Shown here one piece after another: positions 8,383 to 17,867 of a stretch of 42,159 nucleotides of DNA. Source of the stretch: Salinisphaera japonica YTM-1 (GTDB taxonomy: Bacteria; Pseudomonadota; Gammaproteobacteria; Nevskiales; Salinisphaeraceae); contig NZ_AYKG01000028.1 of assembly GCF_003788585.1 (NCBI RefSeq), forward strand, positions 1 to 42,159. The letters run 5' to 3'. The translations under genes were made by a program, and so were the position numbers. The number at the start of each line of letters is the position of its first letter. The stretch's first letter is position 1. The notes beneath the pieces are model-generated. The model did no database searches, was not told the origin of the DNA, and was given only the letters and a program-made list of their open reading frames with translations.

Positions 8383-8793
8383 TCATGTCAGACGCCCGTC
8401 GATCTCGTCACTACCGCAGGCGGGTGCGGCCAGATCCTCGGACTGCTCGACGATGCGATTTTGGGCGTCGACGTGCACGACGTTGGCACCGTGGGTCTGT
8501 CGCTCGTCTTCGGACACGGCGACGAAGCTCATTATGATCACCAGATCGCCGGGATCGATCAGATGAGCGGCCGCTCCGTTGATGCCGATGACGCCGCTGG
8601 CACGCTGACCTTCAATAACGTAGGTTTCCAGGCGCGCGCCATTGGTCACGTCAACGATGAGCACTTTTTCACCTTCGACGAAGTCGGCGCGGTCCATGAG
8701 ATCACGGTCGATGGTGATGGAGCCGACATAATGCAGATCGGCCTGCGTGACGGTGGCGCGGTGGATCTTTCCGTTGACGACAGTACGAAGCAT
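8383..8793 (-). CDS. panD: Aspartate 1-decarboxylase
   Basis: A 136-aa pyruvoyl enzyme that makes beta-alanine from aspartate for pantothenate and CoA synthesis. The self-cleavage site Gly24-Ser25 is in VGSITID, with the preceding [14 protein letters not shown] typical of the family (Lys9 included). Downstream, [12 protein letters not shown] (about 51-62) and [12 protein letters not shown] (about 67-78) are the conserved substrate and oligomer motifs. A 34-residue tail after the core is slightly longer than in E. coli PanD (126 aa). No panB, panC or panE lies nearby. It is on the same strand as the upstream SDR gene, but 217 bp separate them. Confidence 0.95.
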   Translation of the reverse strand: MLRTVVNGKIHRATVTQADLHYVGSITIDRDLMDRADFVEGEKVLIVDVTNGARLETYVIEGQRASGVIGINGAAAHLIDPGDLVIIMSFVAVSEDERQTHGANVVHVDAQNRIVEQSEDLAAPACGSDEIDGRLT

Positions 8794-8911
8794 GAGTGCA
8801 GGTCTCGGAGTCGGGCGGTGAACGAATCGGGCCGCTATTCTAACGATTACACTCGCCTCGGTCGTGATTGATGCGGCATCGCCTGTTGGCGGGACTGGAC
8901 AGCTAGGGCGG

Positions 8912-8936
8912 GCCTGGTTAAAACATGACCAGGCCG
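8912..8936. other. Perfect 8-bp stem-loop upstream of panD
   Basis: GGCCTGGT, a 9-nt loop, then ACCAGGCC. It lies in the 217-bp gap between the SDR gene and panD, with no T-run on either strand. It could be a weak terminator, an operator or a leader structure for panD. A sequence TTATCCACA, identical to the DnaA-box consensus, lies at 8982-8990 in the same gap. Confidence 0.5.
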
Positions 8937-9010
8937 GACCAGGCCTTTGACCACGGCGCGACGGGCGACCTGTTCACGCGGTTATCCACAAAATATGTGA
9001 TTAAAGCCGA

Positions 9011-9742
9011 TCAGCTCATGACCTTGCCGCCGTTGACGTTGAACGTCTGGCCGGTGATGTAGCCATTGCCGGCCAGGTGAACGGCCAGCGAGGCGACTTC
9101 GTCGACACGGCCGAACCGGCCGATGGGGATCAGGTCCGGCGTGATGTTGGGGTTGTCGTTGATCATGTCGGTTTCGATCAGCGCCGGGGCGATGGCGTTG
9201 GAGGTAATGCCCGTGCCGGCCAGCAGGTCGGCATAGCTGCGCATCAGGCCGAGTTGACCGGCCTTGCTGGCGGCATAGTGCGGGCCGATGACGCCCCCGA
9301 TCTGGGCCGCGACAGACGACATCATCACGAGCCGGCCCCAGCCACGACGTCGCATGCCGGGGATGACCCGCTGCGAGATCATGAAAGCGGAGGTGAGGTT
9401 GGTCTGCAACGTGGTTTGCCAGGCTTCCAGCGTCAGGTCATCGATGCCGTGAACCGGGTTGATGCCGGCGTTGTTAATCAGAATATCCACCCCGCCCAGC
9501 TCAGCCTCGGCCGTGCCGACCAGCGTTTCGGCGGCGGCATGGGCCGATACATCGGCCGGAATGAGTGCAACTCGGCGCCCGGTTTCTCGTATCCGGTTGG
9601 CAATGTCTTCGGCGGCCTTGCGCGAATTGTTATAGCCGATGGCCACATTGCAGCCGGCGTGGGCCAGTGCCACGGCCGTGGCCGCGCCGATGCCACGTGA
9701 AGCGCCGGTCACCAGAGCGACACGATCTTTCAGATCATCCAT
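9011..9742 (-). CDS. Short-chain dehydrogenase/reductase, FabG-like
   Basis: A 243-aa Rossmann oxidoreductase. The cofactor motif TGASRGIG is at 12-19, NNAG at 90-93 and the catalytic Ser143-Tyr156-Lys160 arrangement ([15 protein letters not shown]) is complete. PALIETDM after the active site and NVNGGKVMS at the end are typical of 3-oxoacyl-ACP or acetoacetyl-CoA reductases. The basic SRK segment after the second strand (about 40-42) suggests NADPH. The substrate cannot be fixed from sequence. No other fatty-acid or PHB gene is adjacent, so the assignment stays at SDR level. Confidence 0.88.
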   Translation of the reverse strand: MDDLKDRVALVTGASRGIGAATAVALAHAGCNVAIGYNNSRKAAEDIANRIRETGRRVALIPADVSAHAAAETLVGTAEAELGGVDILINNAGINPVHGIDDLTLEAWQTTLQTNLTSAFMISQRVIPGMRRRGWGRLVMMSSVAAQIGGVIGPHYAASKAGQLGLMRSYADLLAGTGITSNAIAPALIETDMINDNPNITPDLIPIGRFGRVDEVASLAVHLAGNGYITGQTFNVNGGKVMS

Positions 9743-9809
9743 GACGAGTTCCGCCTTCGATTGAATGCCTGAAATAATAGCCTTTTGACCGCCTGTCTTG
9801 CTGAACCGT

Positions 9810-10355
9810 TCACCAGGATTGCGTGCCGGGCTCGCCCTTGTAGGGGCCGACGATCTCGGCGGTTACCCAGCCACCGTAGAAGCCACCGGCCTGGGCACGC
9901 ACGCGTTCGTCGCCAACGAAACAGACGAGTTTACCCGGATAGAACGCCAACATATGAGCCAACGCACCGTAGGCCGCTCGTGCATCCGGGTAGCCCCAGG
10001 CCGCATCCGCCACGCGGGTATCACCTGTCATCACGTGCCAATACGCGGCCCGGCCCTTCCACTCGCAGAAAGAGGCCGTCCGGCTCGCGACGAGCGCGCC
10101 GGGATCAATATCCGCACCCGGAATATAAAACGTGGGCGGGCTTGCGGTTTCGCACAGCCGCACCGCCGAGTGTGTTTCGGCCACGACGTGATCGCCTGCA
10201 ATGACACGCACGGCGCGTGATTCGGGCCTGATGTCGGGCGGGCGCGGATAATCCCAGACCGACTCTTCGCCGGGCCCGGGCACCCGGGCAAACACCGGCC
10301 GATGATGGCCGCGATGGGCCCAGGCCGCGCGGGCATCGTTATCGTTGTCTGCCAT
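9810..10355 (-). CDS. DUF427 domain protein
   Basis: A 181-aa cytoplasmic protein of the DUF427 family. Conserved features are ESVWDYPRPPDIRPESRAVR near residues 31-50, then VIAGDHVVAETHSAVRLCE, PPTFYIPGADID and SFCEWKGRAAYW. DUF427 proteins form a small beta-rich fold of unknown activity. The cysteine and tryptophan in CEWKGRA are hallmarks. It lies 28 bp downstream of the universal stress protein gene, on the same strand, so it may belong to the SulP/stress protein transcript. Confidence 0.85.
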   Translation of the reverse strand: MADNDNDARAAWAHRGHHRPVFARVPGPGEESVWDYPRPPDIRPESRAVRVIAGDHVVAETHSAVRLCETASPPTFYIPGADIDPGALVASRTASFCEWKGRAAYWHVMTGDTRVADAAWGYPDARAAYGALAHMLAFYPGKLVCFVGDERVRAQAGGFYGGWVTAEIVGPYKGEPGTQSW

Positions 10356-10383
10356 CGTGAGGCTCTTCGCTCGTCAAGCGCGA

Positions 10384-11238
10384 TCAGCGCGTGATCAGTA
10401 CCGGCACCTCGGCCCGACGGATCATATCGGTGGTGGTGCTGCCCACGAGCATATGCCGGATGCGGGTATGGCCATAGGCGCCCATGACCATGAGATCACA
10501 GCCCTGCTCGTGCTGATAGGCATGCAAGGCCGGCTCGACCTCGCCAGAGAGCACGGCGGTATGCGTGGTCGCCCCGGCGCGCGTCAGCGTGTCGGCGGCC
10601 TTGTCGAGTCCGGCACGCCGTTTGTCATCGGCGTGGCCGACAAACACCAGATGTGCCTCGATGCCCGAAAGCAGCGGCGTGGCCGCAGCGCGCTGGATGA
10701 GATTTTCACCGGTAGGGCTGCCGTCGTAGGCGATCAACACGCGCTTGGGCGGTGTGAACGCCTGCGTGGTGATCAGCACCGGGCACGATACGCCGCGGAT
10801 CACCCGCTCGAGGTTGGAGCCCAGATGATCATCGTCACCGGCCGACTCACCGCGCTTGCCGATGACCAGCAGGCGGATATCGTCTTCGACGTGTTGCAGG
10901 GCATCAAGCAGCTCGCCGTTACGCTGGATACGCGCCGGTTGGGCCAGTCCGGCGGCCTCGGCCCGTTCGGCGGCGCCGTCCAGCAGATCGGTGCCACGCT
11001 CTCGGGCCAGGCGTGCCCTATGTCCGTCCAACTCGGCCAACTCGTCGCGTAGATGCTCGCGCGAGCCCAGGCCGATCTGGCCCGAATAATCCTGGGCCGC
11101 ACTGTGCTTGCGCCGGCTGATCACGTGCACGAACGTGCACGGCGCCCCCAGACGAGCCGCCGCCCATACCGCAGCATCACAGGCCGCCGCGGCATAGGCC
11201 GAGCCATCGATACAGGCCGCGATAGTGCGATCGGTCAT
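10384..11238 (-). CDS. Tandem universal stress protein (two UspA domains)
   Basis: A 284-aa protein with two UspA domains, about 1-145 and 160-284. Each ends in the ATP-loop pattern Gx2Gx9G(S/T): GKRGESAGDDDHLGSN in the first and GAYGHTRIRHMLVGST in the second, each followed by a CPVLI or VPVLI strand. The length and tandem layout match UspE-like proteins. By family it binds ATP or AMP and helps survival under stress. Its start is 11 bp downstream of the SulP transporter stop, and this pairing of SulP transporters with Usp proteins suggests the Usp tunes anion transport; that link is inference. Confidence 0.92.
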   Translation of the reverse strand: MTDRTIAACIDGSAYAAAACDAAVWAAARLGAPCTFVHVISRRKHSAAQDYSGQIGLGSREHLRDELAELDGHRARLARERGTDLLDGAAERAEAAGLAQPARIQRNGELLDALQHVEDDIRLLVIGKRGESAGDDDHLGSNLERVIRGVSCPVLITTQAFTPPKRVLIAYDGSPTGENLIQRAAATPLLSGIEAHLVFVGHADDKRRAGLDKAADTLTRAGATTHTAVLSGEVEPALHAYQHEQGCDLMVMGAYGHTRIRHMLVGSTTTDMIRRAEVPVLITR

Positions 11239-11249
11239 GGCTTGGCCTT

Positions 11250-12740
11250 TCAGTGTTGGTTCTCGATGAGTTTTTCGGCGTCGGGCTTGTCATGAACGGC
11301 GACTTTGTCGACCAGTGTCTTGCTGGCTTCGTTCAAGCCGATGACCTCAACCGCCGTGCCTTCTCGACGATACCGCATCACGACCCGGTCCAAAGCCTCG
11401 ACCGCCGAGATATCCCAGAAATGGGCGCGATGTACGTCGATCGTCACCGCCGGCAGGGCTTCATCGAAGTCGAAGGCATGACGAAACGTCGTCGACGAGG
11501 CAAAGAAGACCTGGCCCGTGATGTCGTAGATCCGCGTGCGGCCGTCATCGCTCAGGCGGCTGTCGATATACAGCAGCCGGCCCACCTTGTTGGCGAAAAA
11601 CAGCGCCGAGAGCAGCACGCCCACGAACACACCGATCGCCAGATTGCCCGTGGCCACCACCACCGCCACAACCGTGAGCATCACGATGTTGGTGCTCGGC
11701 GGGTGCTTGGGCAGATCACGGATCGACTCCCAGGAGAACGTGCCGATCGACACCATGATCATCACCGCGACCAGCGCGGCCATCGGGATCTGGCCCACCC
11801 AATCGGACAGAAACACCACCATGATCAAGAGCGCCACGCCGGCTGTCAGCGTGGACAGGCGCGTTCGCCCGCCGGATTTCACGTTGATGACCGTCTGGCC
11901 GATCATGCCGCAGCCGGCCATGCCACCCAGAAAACCGGTCACGATATTGGCCATGCCCTGGCCCGCACACTCGCGGTTCTTGTTGGAGCCGGTATCGGTC
12001 AGGTCATCCACGATGGTCGCCGTCATCATCGACTCCATCAGGCCCACCACGGTCAGCATCAGACCGTAAGGCACCACCACCGACAGCGTATGCAGATTCA
12101 GCGGCACATCGGGAATCAACAGATACGGCAGGCTGTCGGGCAGCTCGCCCATATCGCCCACGGTATGAATATGCATGCCGGTGGCCATATAGATCGTGGT
12201 CATCACCACGATGGCGATCAGCGGGCTGGGAAAGATGCGCCCGATTACCGGCACGTAGGGAAACAGATAGATGATACCCAGGGCCCCGGCACACATCGCA
12301 TACACCGGCCAGGTCACGCCCGTCAGCTCGGGTAGCTGGGCCATAAAGATCAGAATCGCCAGCGCGTTGACAAAGCCCGTGACCACGCTGCGCGAGACAA
12401 AACGCATCAGATTACCCAGCCGGAACACCCCGGCCAGAATCTGGAACACGCCCGTGGCCAGCGTGGTGGCCAGCATCATGTCCAGTCCGTACTGGGCCAC
12501 CACCGTCACCAGCACCAGGGCCATGGCCCCGGTGGCCGCCGAGATCATCGCCGGCCGGCCGCCGGTGAAAGCGATCACCACACAGATCGAGAACGAGGCA
12601 TACAGCCCCACCTTCGGATCCACGCCGGCGATGATCGAGAACGCGATCGCCTCGGGTATCAAGGCCAAAGCCACCACCAGGCCTGACAGCACGTCGGCCC
12701 GAATGTTGGAAAACCAGTGCTCTCGAATCAGTTGCAGCAT
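11250..12740 (-). CDS. SulP-family anion transporter with STAS domain
   Basis: A 496-aa inner-membrane protein of the SulP/SLC26 family. The N-terminal signature is visible ([20 protein letters not shown]), followed by about a dozen hydrophobic segments, including [20 protein letters not shown]. The last ~100 residues form a cytoplasmic STAS domain containing [20 protein letters not shown]. Possible substrates are sulfate, bicarbonate or dicarboxylates. The sequence alone does not decide between them. The start at 12740 (MLQLIREHW) fits the family better than the longer frame to 12797. It heads a minus-strand unit with the stress protein and perhaps DUF427. Confidence 0.92.
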   Translation of the reverse strand: MLQLIREHWFSNIRADVLSGLVVALALIPEAIAFSIIAGVDPKVGLYASFSICVVIAFTGGRPAMISAATGAMALVLVTVVAQYGLDMMLATTLATGVFQILAGVFRLGNLMRFVSRSVVTGFVNALAILIFMAQLPELTGVTWPVYAMCAGALGIIYLFPYVPVIGRIFPSPLIAIVVMTTIYMATGMHIHTVGDMGELPDSLPYLLIPDVPLNLHTLSVVVPYGLMLTVVGLMESMMTATIVDDLTDTGSNKNRECAGQGMANIVTGFLGGMAGCGMIGQTVINVKSGGRTRLSTLTAGVALLIMVVFLSDWVGQIPMAALVAVMIMVSIGTFSWESIRDLPKHPPSTNIVMLTVVAVVVATGNLAIGVFVGVLLSALFFANKVGRLLYIDSRLSDDGRTRIYDITGQVFFASSTTFRHAFDFDEALPAVTIDVHRAHFWDISAVEALDRVVMRYRREGTAVEVIGLNEASKTLVDKVAVHDKPDAEKLIENQH

Positions 12741-12864
12741 GTCGCCCCGAACCAAAACCGCTCGACAGGGTATGGCCGGCCCGTGCCCCTGGCACACGCC
12801 ACCCCCTGCCGCGCGGTAAAACGCTTATATAAGGAATACCGCAACAACGCGGCGGCGCGTAGTC

Positions 12865-12898
12865 TAGGGCCTGTTGCCGTTTCATGCGAGGCCGCGCC
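12865..12898 (+). repeat. Solo end of the dispersed edge element
   Basis: Begins TAGGGCCTGTTGCCGTTTC and matches the right-edge copy (42100-42133) at 33 of 34 bases, then diverges abruptly at about 12899. No opposite arm was found in the 12741-12974 gap, so this looks like a fragment or a solo end. It lies between the divergent 5' end of the SulP gene and the 3' end of the ybiI-like gene. Confidence 0.75.
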
Positions 12899-12974
12899 TC
12901 CGCCAACGCGGCGCACGACCCGTACACCAGCTTCGAAACGAGCCTTTCGACGGCTCTGACAGGACCGAGCCGGC

Positions 12975-13241
12975 TCAGCGCAGCAGGCTGTCCTTGCTTG
13001 CACGTCGATTCATACCGTTGCCGCGTTCATCGGCGTCGAGGTCGGCCTGGCAGGCCACACAGCGACGCACGCCGGGGATCAGCTCGCGGCGACGTTCCGG
13101 GATCGGCTCATCGCACGCTTCGCAATACGCCAGGCTCGGCCCGGCGTGGGCGAGCCTGGCCCGGGCATCGGCCACCGCGTCATTGACCGTTGAATCGATC
13201 TGCTCCTGAACGGCCCCTTCCTGAGCCCAACCGCTGGCCAT
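12975..13241 (-). CDS. ybiI: DksA/TraR-type zinc finger protein, YbiI-like
   Basis: An 88-aa protein matching E. coli YbiI in length and layout: MASGWAQEGA start, a helical QEQIDSTVNDAV stretch, a C4 zinc finger with CEAC (40-43) and CVAC (61-64), IPGVRRC between them, and the tail NRRASKDSLLR. The family relates to DksA and TraR, which act on RNA polymerase with ppGpp, but YbiI lacks the long coiled coil and its function is unknown. The ATG at 13241 is chosen over an upstream one at 13265 because the MASGW start is conserved. Confidence 0.9.
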   Translation of the reverse strand: MASGWAQEGAVQEQIDSTVNDAVADARARLAHAGPSLAYCEACDEPIPERRRELIPGVRRCVACQADLDADERGNGMNRRASKDSLLR

Positions 13242-13353
13242 GCCTGTGCTCCTATTGCGTGCCATCTATAGTTCAAAATGTCGATAACCGGGTCGGCTTG
13301 CAAGTCGCACGGCAGCGGTATACTCACGGGTCTGATTCGATAAACAGCCGCGC

Positions 13354-14577
13354 ATGGCTTCTTCGCAGGCAGACGATCCGACCGACGATGACGCATTGGC
13401 ACCGTTCATCGCGCTGGCCGACTACGACGTGCCGTCAATGCCCACGCGCGATGCGTTTAGCACGTGGTGGACGCGCCTGCGTGAGATGATTCGACGCAAG
13501 CCCGCCGAGCCGATGATTGCCAACGATCGGCTGCGGCGGTCCACGCTCGAACGCCTGGATGAGATCGCTTCACCGCCGGCCTGCGGGCCGCTGGTCGCTG
13601 AACTCGAGGCCACCCTGGCCGACTGGCGGAGCGACCCGGAGCGGGCTCTATTGCATCAATTGATCGTCCTGCCGCCGGGTGATCGTAACCACGTCATCGC
13701 CGAGTGGGCGCGTGCGCGCGGCCATGAGGTGCTGGCCCGGCCGGCCCGCGAGGACATCATCGGGGCCAATGCGCATGACCTTCCCGTCATCGAAGACAGC
13801 GATCGGCTGCTGGTGGTGGCCGCGCTGGAAGACTGGTTCATAAGAGACCTGCACGGCCTGGCCCTGGTGCGCGCCCTGCTCGATCGGCTCGACCGCCTGA
13901 AACGCCCGGTGGTCGTGGGCTGTAACAGCTGGGCCTGGCAGTATCTCGTACGCGCCGTACAGGCGGATGCAATTCTGCCCACGCCGATTATCTTCAAGCC
14001 CTTCGATGCCAAGCGGCTGAAACACTGGCTGGGCCAGATCGCCGAACACGATGGGCCGGGCAGCGTGGCATTTCGTGATGCCAAAAGCGGCGATGACATC
14101 ATGGCCGAAGACGAGGACGGCAAGCCACACGAGTTGCTGGAAAGCCTGGCCGCACGCAGCCACGGCATTCCATGGGTCGCCTGGCGATTATGGCGGCGCA
14201 GCCTGCGACGCCGCACCGAGATCGAGCAGGACAACGACCCAAACAGCAGCGGCGCCGACGACGAGACCGGCGACAGTCAACGCGCCAGTGCCGATCAGAC
14301 GCTCTGGGTGATCGCGCTAGAGGAGTTCCTGCTGCCCGACACCGACAATGCCGTCACCCTGCTTTTATTACAGGCCCTGCTCATCCACGGCCGGCTGCCA
14401 CAGACCCTGTTGGCACGCACCGTTCCCGAGCCACATGCCCAACGCCTGTTGCCGGCCTTGATCCATGCCGGGATCGTGGAGGCCGACGATAACCGTGTAC
14501 TGGCCTGTGCGCCGGCGGCCTATCCCTCGATTCGCGCCGCGCTGAGCGCGGCCGGTTTTCCCATCGCCCCGGTATGA
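13354..14577 (+). CDS. Unknown 407-aa protein linked to MscS
   Basis: I do not recognise a named family. Residues about 100-130 read LIVLPPGDRNHVIAEWARAR, then a strand LLVVAALEDWFIRDLHGLAL and PVVVGCNSWAWQYL. This order recalls the Walker B and sensor region of AAA+/STAND ATPases, although no Walker A (GxxxxGKS/T) is present. Next come an acidic helix region (about 245-260), GIPWVAWRLWRRSLR like an ATPase lid, an acidic linker and a C-terminal helical region (about 315-407) with HGRLPQTLLARTV, possibly a winged helix. No signal peptide or membrane segment. The next gene, an MscS channel, starts 3 bp after its stop, so they are surely co-expressed and may act together. Confidence 0.75.
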   Translation: MASSQADDPTDDDALAPFIALADYDVPSMPTRDAFSTWWTRLREMIRRKPAEPMIANDRLRRSTLERLDEIASPPACGPLVAELEATLADWRSDPERALLHQLIVLPPGDRNHVIAEWARARGHEVLARPAREDIIGANAHDLPVIEDSDRLLVVAALEDWFIRDLHGLALVRALLDRLDRLKRPVVVGCNSWAWQYLVRAVQADAILPTPIIFKPFDAKRLKHWLGQIAEHDGPGSVAFRDAKSGDDIMAEDEDGKPHELLESLAARSHGIPWVAWRLWRRSLRRRTEIEQDNDPNSSGADDETGDSQRASADQTLWVIALEEFLLPDTDNAVTLLLLQALLIHGRLPQTLLARTVPEPHAQRLLPALIHAGIVEADDNRVLACAPAAYPSIRAALSAAGFPIAPV

Positions 14578-14580
14578 CCC

Positions 14581-15399
14581 ATGGCTGAGACATCCACCGC
14601 CGCCCAGGCCGATCAACTCATGCGCAGCCTGGGCGACATCAACTTCGTCAAGATCGCGCTTATCGTTATCGGCACATGGGCCACGATATTTCTGGCCCGG
14701 CGCATGCTGCCCTATCTGGCCGAGCGCGGGCCGAGCCGGGCACGGCTGTTCTTGCTGGGTGGGGTGCCGGTGGCTCGCCTGGGCCTGCTGATCGTGGCGA
14801 TCGGCTGGATCGTGCCGCTCGTGTTCAACGTCACGTTCCAGAACTTTCTCGTCATCGCCGGTGCGGCCAGTGTCGCGATCGGCTTTGCCTTCAAGGATTA
14901 TGTCTCGAGCCTGATCGCCGGCATCGTGGCGATCGTGGAACGGCCCTACCGCCCCGGCGACTGGGTCAAGTTCGGCAAGGATTACGGCGAAGTCACCAAC
15001 GTGGGCCTGCGAGCGGTCACGGTGAACACGCCCGATGACAATGTTGTCACTGTGCCCCATGAAACGCTGTGGACATCCAATATCGTCAACGGCAACGATG
15101 GCGCGCGCACGCTGCAATGCGTAGCCGAGTTCTATGTCGCGCCCGAACACGATGCCATCGCCCTGCGCGCTGCACTCACGGACGTGGCACTGACCAGTGC
15201 GTTTCTATCCTATGACCACGCCGTGACCGTCGTGCTCAAGGAAACGCCCTACGGCACCCACTACAAGATCCGCGCCTATCCGTTCGATATGCGCGATCAA
15301 TTCGTGTTCATCAGCGATATGACCGCGCGTGGCAAGCAGGCCATCACCAGCTGCGGGGCTTGTCAGGTCATCGTGCCGGCTGGCGCGGCCGCAGCCTGA
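14581..15399 (+). CDS. MscS-family mechanosensitive channel
   Basis: A 272-aa inner-membrane channel. Three hydrophobic segments lie at about 20-40, 60-80 and 87-115. The last is the pore helix, continuing into GAASVAIGFAFKDYVSSLIAG and then VERPYRPGDWVKFGKDYGEV, the signature of the MscS beta domain. The C-terminal alpha/beta vestibule (about 165-260) is complete. It should open under membrane tension after osmotic downshock. Size is close to E. coli MscS (286 aa). It is translated right after the 407-aa protein and 25 bp before an MFS transporter gene, suggesting one transcript. Confidence 0.93.
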   Translation: MAETSTAAQADQLMRSLGDINFVKIALIVIGTWATIFLARRMLPYLAERGPSRARLFLLGGVPVARLGLLIVAIGWIVPLVFNVTFQNFLVIAGAASVAIGFAFKDYVSSLIAGIVAIVERPYRPGDWVKFGKDYGEVTNVGLRAVTVNTPDDNVVTVPHETLWTSNIVNGNDGARTLQCVAEFYVAPEHDAIALRAALTDVALTSAFLSYDHAVTVVLKETPYGTHYKIRAYPFDMRDQFVFISDMTARGKQAITSCGACQVIVPAGAAAA

Positions 15400-15424
15400 G
15401 CGTGGCCGTCATCCGGCACGCCCG

Positions 15425-16663
15425 ATGATCCAGGCGTTCACGCGCCTGCCGCGCGATACACGGCTGCTCTTAAGCGCGCGGGCCGCGCGCAGTATCGGCC
15501 AGGGCGCGCTGATCGTGGCGTTTGCGCTGTATCTGGCAGCCCTTGGCTGGTCGCCCGTGGCCATCGGCGGGCTGTTCACCGCCGGCCTGTTGCTCGATGC
15601 GCTTCTGGTCATGGTTTCCGGACCGGCCTCGGATCGGTTCGGACGCAAACGCTTTCTCATCATCTTCGAATGTGCCCAGTCCGGCGCGGCGGTCATCGCC
15701 CTGGCCACCGCCCAGCCCGCCTGGCTGATCGTGGCCACGCTGGTCGGCGGTTTCGGGCGCGGCGTGAACGGCAGCAGCGGGCCGTTTTCGCCCGTCGAGC
15801 TGGCCTGGCTGTCGCAGGCGTTGCCCCGCCAGGCCCGCGGGCCGGTCTATAGCCTGAACATGGCGATCGGCTTCACCGGCATGGGCCTGGGCGCACTGCT
15901 GGCGGGATTGCCGAGCTGGCTGGGCGATACGTTACCCGGCGCATTGGCCTATCGGCCGCTATTCGTATTCACGCTTGCTGGCTCGCTGATCTGTATCGCG
16001 CTGTTGCTGGCCGCCAACGACCGGCCCGACCCCGCACCGGCGCACGCCGCTCGGCCCGGCGATACCCGCCAGCGCGACGAGAACTGGCTGTTGGTGAAAC
16101 TGTTTGGCATCAACACGCTCAACGGCGTCGGCATCGGGCTGGTGGGCCCGCTGATGGCGTACTGGTTTGCCGCGCGCTTTGATCGCGGGCCGGCCGATAT
16201 CGGCGTGGTGATGGCCATCGGGTACTTCGTGACCGCGGGCGCCTCGGTCGCCGCCGCACGGCTGGTGGATCGTATCGGCACGGTCGCTGCCGTGGTCTGG
16301 ATGCGCGGGGCCAGTCTGTTGATGCTTCTGGCTCTGCCCTTGATGCCGAGTTTCGCGCTGGCTGCCGCGCTCCATATCGTGCGCTCGGCGCTCAATCGCG
16401 GCACGGCCGGCGCACGCCAGGCCCTCACCGTGAGCCTGGTCCGCGGGCACCGGCGCGGTACGGCTGCCAGCACGTCCAGCCTGGCGATACAGCTACCACG
16501 CGCCGCCGGGCCGGTCATCGCCGGGGTCTTCTTCGGCGCCGGCTATCTGGCGGCCCCGTTCTATGTGGCCGCCGGCTTTTTTGCCGGTTATATCGTGCTG
16601 TTTCGTTGGGTGTTCGCCGCCCATGACCCGTCCCGCCCGGGACCGGACAAGCGCGACACTTAA
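15425..16663 (+). CDS. MFS transporter
   Basis: A 412-aa membrane protein with about 12 hydrophobic segments. The loop between helices 2 and 3 has the MFS signature SGPASDRFGRKRF (about 63-75), and a large central loop (about 200-220, rich in Pro, Ala and Arg) divides the two halves. The second-half equivalent is ARLVDRIGTVAAV. Substrate unknown; it resembles drug- or metabolite-efflux MFS proteins. The start at 15425 (MIQAFTRLPRD) is 25 bp after the MscS stop; the longer frame from 15329 overlaps MscS and lacks family-like sequence. Confidence 0.85.
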   Translation: MIQAFTRLPRDTRLLLSARAARSIGQGALIVAFALYLAALGWSPVAIGGLFTAGLLLDALLVMVSGPASDRFGRKRFLIIFECAQSGAAVIALATAQPAWLIVATLVGGFGRGVNGSSGPFSPVELAWLSQALPRQARGPVYSLNMAIGFTGMGLGALLAGLPSWLGDTLPGALAYRPLFVFTLAGSLICIALLLAANDRPDPAPAHAARPGDTRQRDENWLLVKLFGINTLNGVGIGLVGPLMAYWFAARFDRGPADIGVVMAIGYFVTAGASVAAARLVDRIGTVAAVVWMRGASLLMLLALPLMPSFALAAALHIVRSALNRGTAGARQALTVSLVRGHRRGTAASTSSLAIQLPRAAGPVIAGVFFGAGYLAAPFYVAAGFFAGYIVLFRWVFAAHDPSRPGPDKRDT

Positions 16664-16707
16664 GGCCGGTGCATCTGAAGCCGCGGGCTCCAACTATTGT
16701 CGACTCG

Positions 16708-17745
16708 ATGCGTAAAGACAAACCCCAAACGCCGGCCCGTGGTGATCTGCCCCCTCACGTTTATCGCAAACCCTGGGGTCAGGGATATACCTATCGCGAT
16801 GAAAACGGCCAGACCTTGACGAACAAGCCGTGGCGGCGGTGGATCAAGCGCCTTGCGATCCCACCGGCCTGGGAAGCCGTCGAAATCACGCTGGATACCG
16901 AGGCCCGCGTATTCGCCAGTGGGCGCGACAGCGCCGGGCGCAAGCAGTATGTCTATAACCCGGCGTGGCGTTCGGCGCGCGAGGCAGCCAAGTTCGATCG
17001 GCTGCTGGATTTCGCCAGGCGCCTGCCGCATATGCGACGTGTCACCGGCCAGCATCTGCGCCGCAAGGCCCATAATCGCGAACAGGTGCTTGCCTGCATG
17101 GTGCGTCTGATCGATACCGCCTATTTCCGGCCCGGCTCGGCCCGATATGCCGCCGAGAACGCCTCTTACGGCCTGACCACGATGCGCTCCAAGCACCTGA
17201 GCGTGGACGGCAATACGCTGATCTTCGACTATCAGGGCAAGTCCGGCCAAACCCAGCATCGCGAGATCGCCGACCAACGGTTGGCCGAGATTGTGGCCGA
17301 GCTGGACGAGCTGCCGGGTTACGAGATCTTCAAGTATTACGACGACAACGGCCAACGAGTGGACGTGGATTCCGCCGACCTGAACGATTATATCCACGAG
17401 ATCATGGGCTGCGCGTTTTCGGCCAAGGATTTCCGCACCTGGGCCGGCACGTCACTGGCCGCCCTGGCCCTCGACGAGCTTGGCCCCGTCGACGAGGAGA
17501 ACAGCCGTAAAAAGAACGTCGTGGATGCGGTCAAACGCGTGGCCGAACGGCTGGGCAACACACCGGCGATCGCCCGCGAAAGCTATATCCACCCGCAGGT
17601 CATCGAACATTATCTCGATGGGCGCACGCTGCGTCATTTTGCCGAGCTGGTCGAGGATCAGCTGGATCGCGAGGCATGGGCCGGCCCGGAAGAACGGGCC
17701 GTGCTGGCCATGCTGGACGAACGCCTGACAGAGCAGGCGCGCTGA
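16708..17745 (+). CDS. DNA topoisomerase IB
   Basis: A 345-aa eukaryote/poxvirus-type topoisomerase. It relaxes supercoils by a 3'-phosphotyrosine intermediate. The N-terminal domain has LAIPPAWEAVEI (about 49-60) and DSAGRKQYVYNPAWR (about 74-88). Catalytic residues are in place: Arg141 in YFRPGSARYAAEN, Lys178 in DYQGKSGQ, Arg243 in KDFRTWAGT and the nucleophile Tyr293 in ARESYIHPQVIE. The ATG at 16708 is preferred; a GTG at 16669 would add 13 residues. It follows the MFS stop by 44 bp on the same strand. Bacterial type IB enzymes are patchily distributed and probably move horizontally. Confidence 0.93.
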   Translation: MRKDKPQTPARGDLPPHVYRKPWGQGYTYRDENGQTLTNKPWRRWIKRLAIPPAWEAVEITLDTEARVFASGRDSAGRKQYVYNPAWRSAREAAKFDRLLDFARRLPHMRRVTGQHLRRKAHNREQVLACMVRLIDTAYFRPGSARYAAENASYGLTTMRSKHLSVDGNTLIFDYQGKSGQTQHREIADQRLAEIVAELDELPGYEIFKYYDDNGQRVDVDSADLNDYIHEIMGCAFSAKDFRTWAGTSLAALALDELGPVDEENSRKKNVVDAVKRVAERLGNTPAIARESYIHPQVIEHYLDGRTLRHFAELVEDQLDREAWAGPEERAVLAMLDERLTEQAR

Positions 17746-17867
17746 TTATCGGCGATTCTCTATCCGGAAAACGACGTAACCCTTTTGGCTAATTGTTGGA
17801 TGCCTGTTGGCGCGCGCACCATGTTTGACATCGTCTGATGATAACGACGCGGATACAGGAGTCCGTC

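Noticed and set aside
8374-8396. Possible element end or terminator hairpin near the panD stop (AGGCGTGTCATGTCAGACGCC)
   Set aside because: Only a short partial match to the element end, overlapping the panD stop, and no T-run.
8982-8990. DnaA box TTATCCACA
   Set aside because: A single consensus 9-mer with no cluster, no AT-rich unwinding region and no dnaA, dnaN or gyrB nearby does not indicate an origin.
17825-17830. TTGACA as a sigma-70 promoter
   Set aside because: No acceptable -10 hexamer lies 16-18 bp downstream, so it is noted only in the gene entry.
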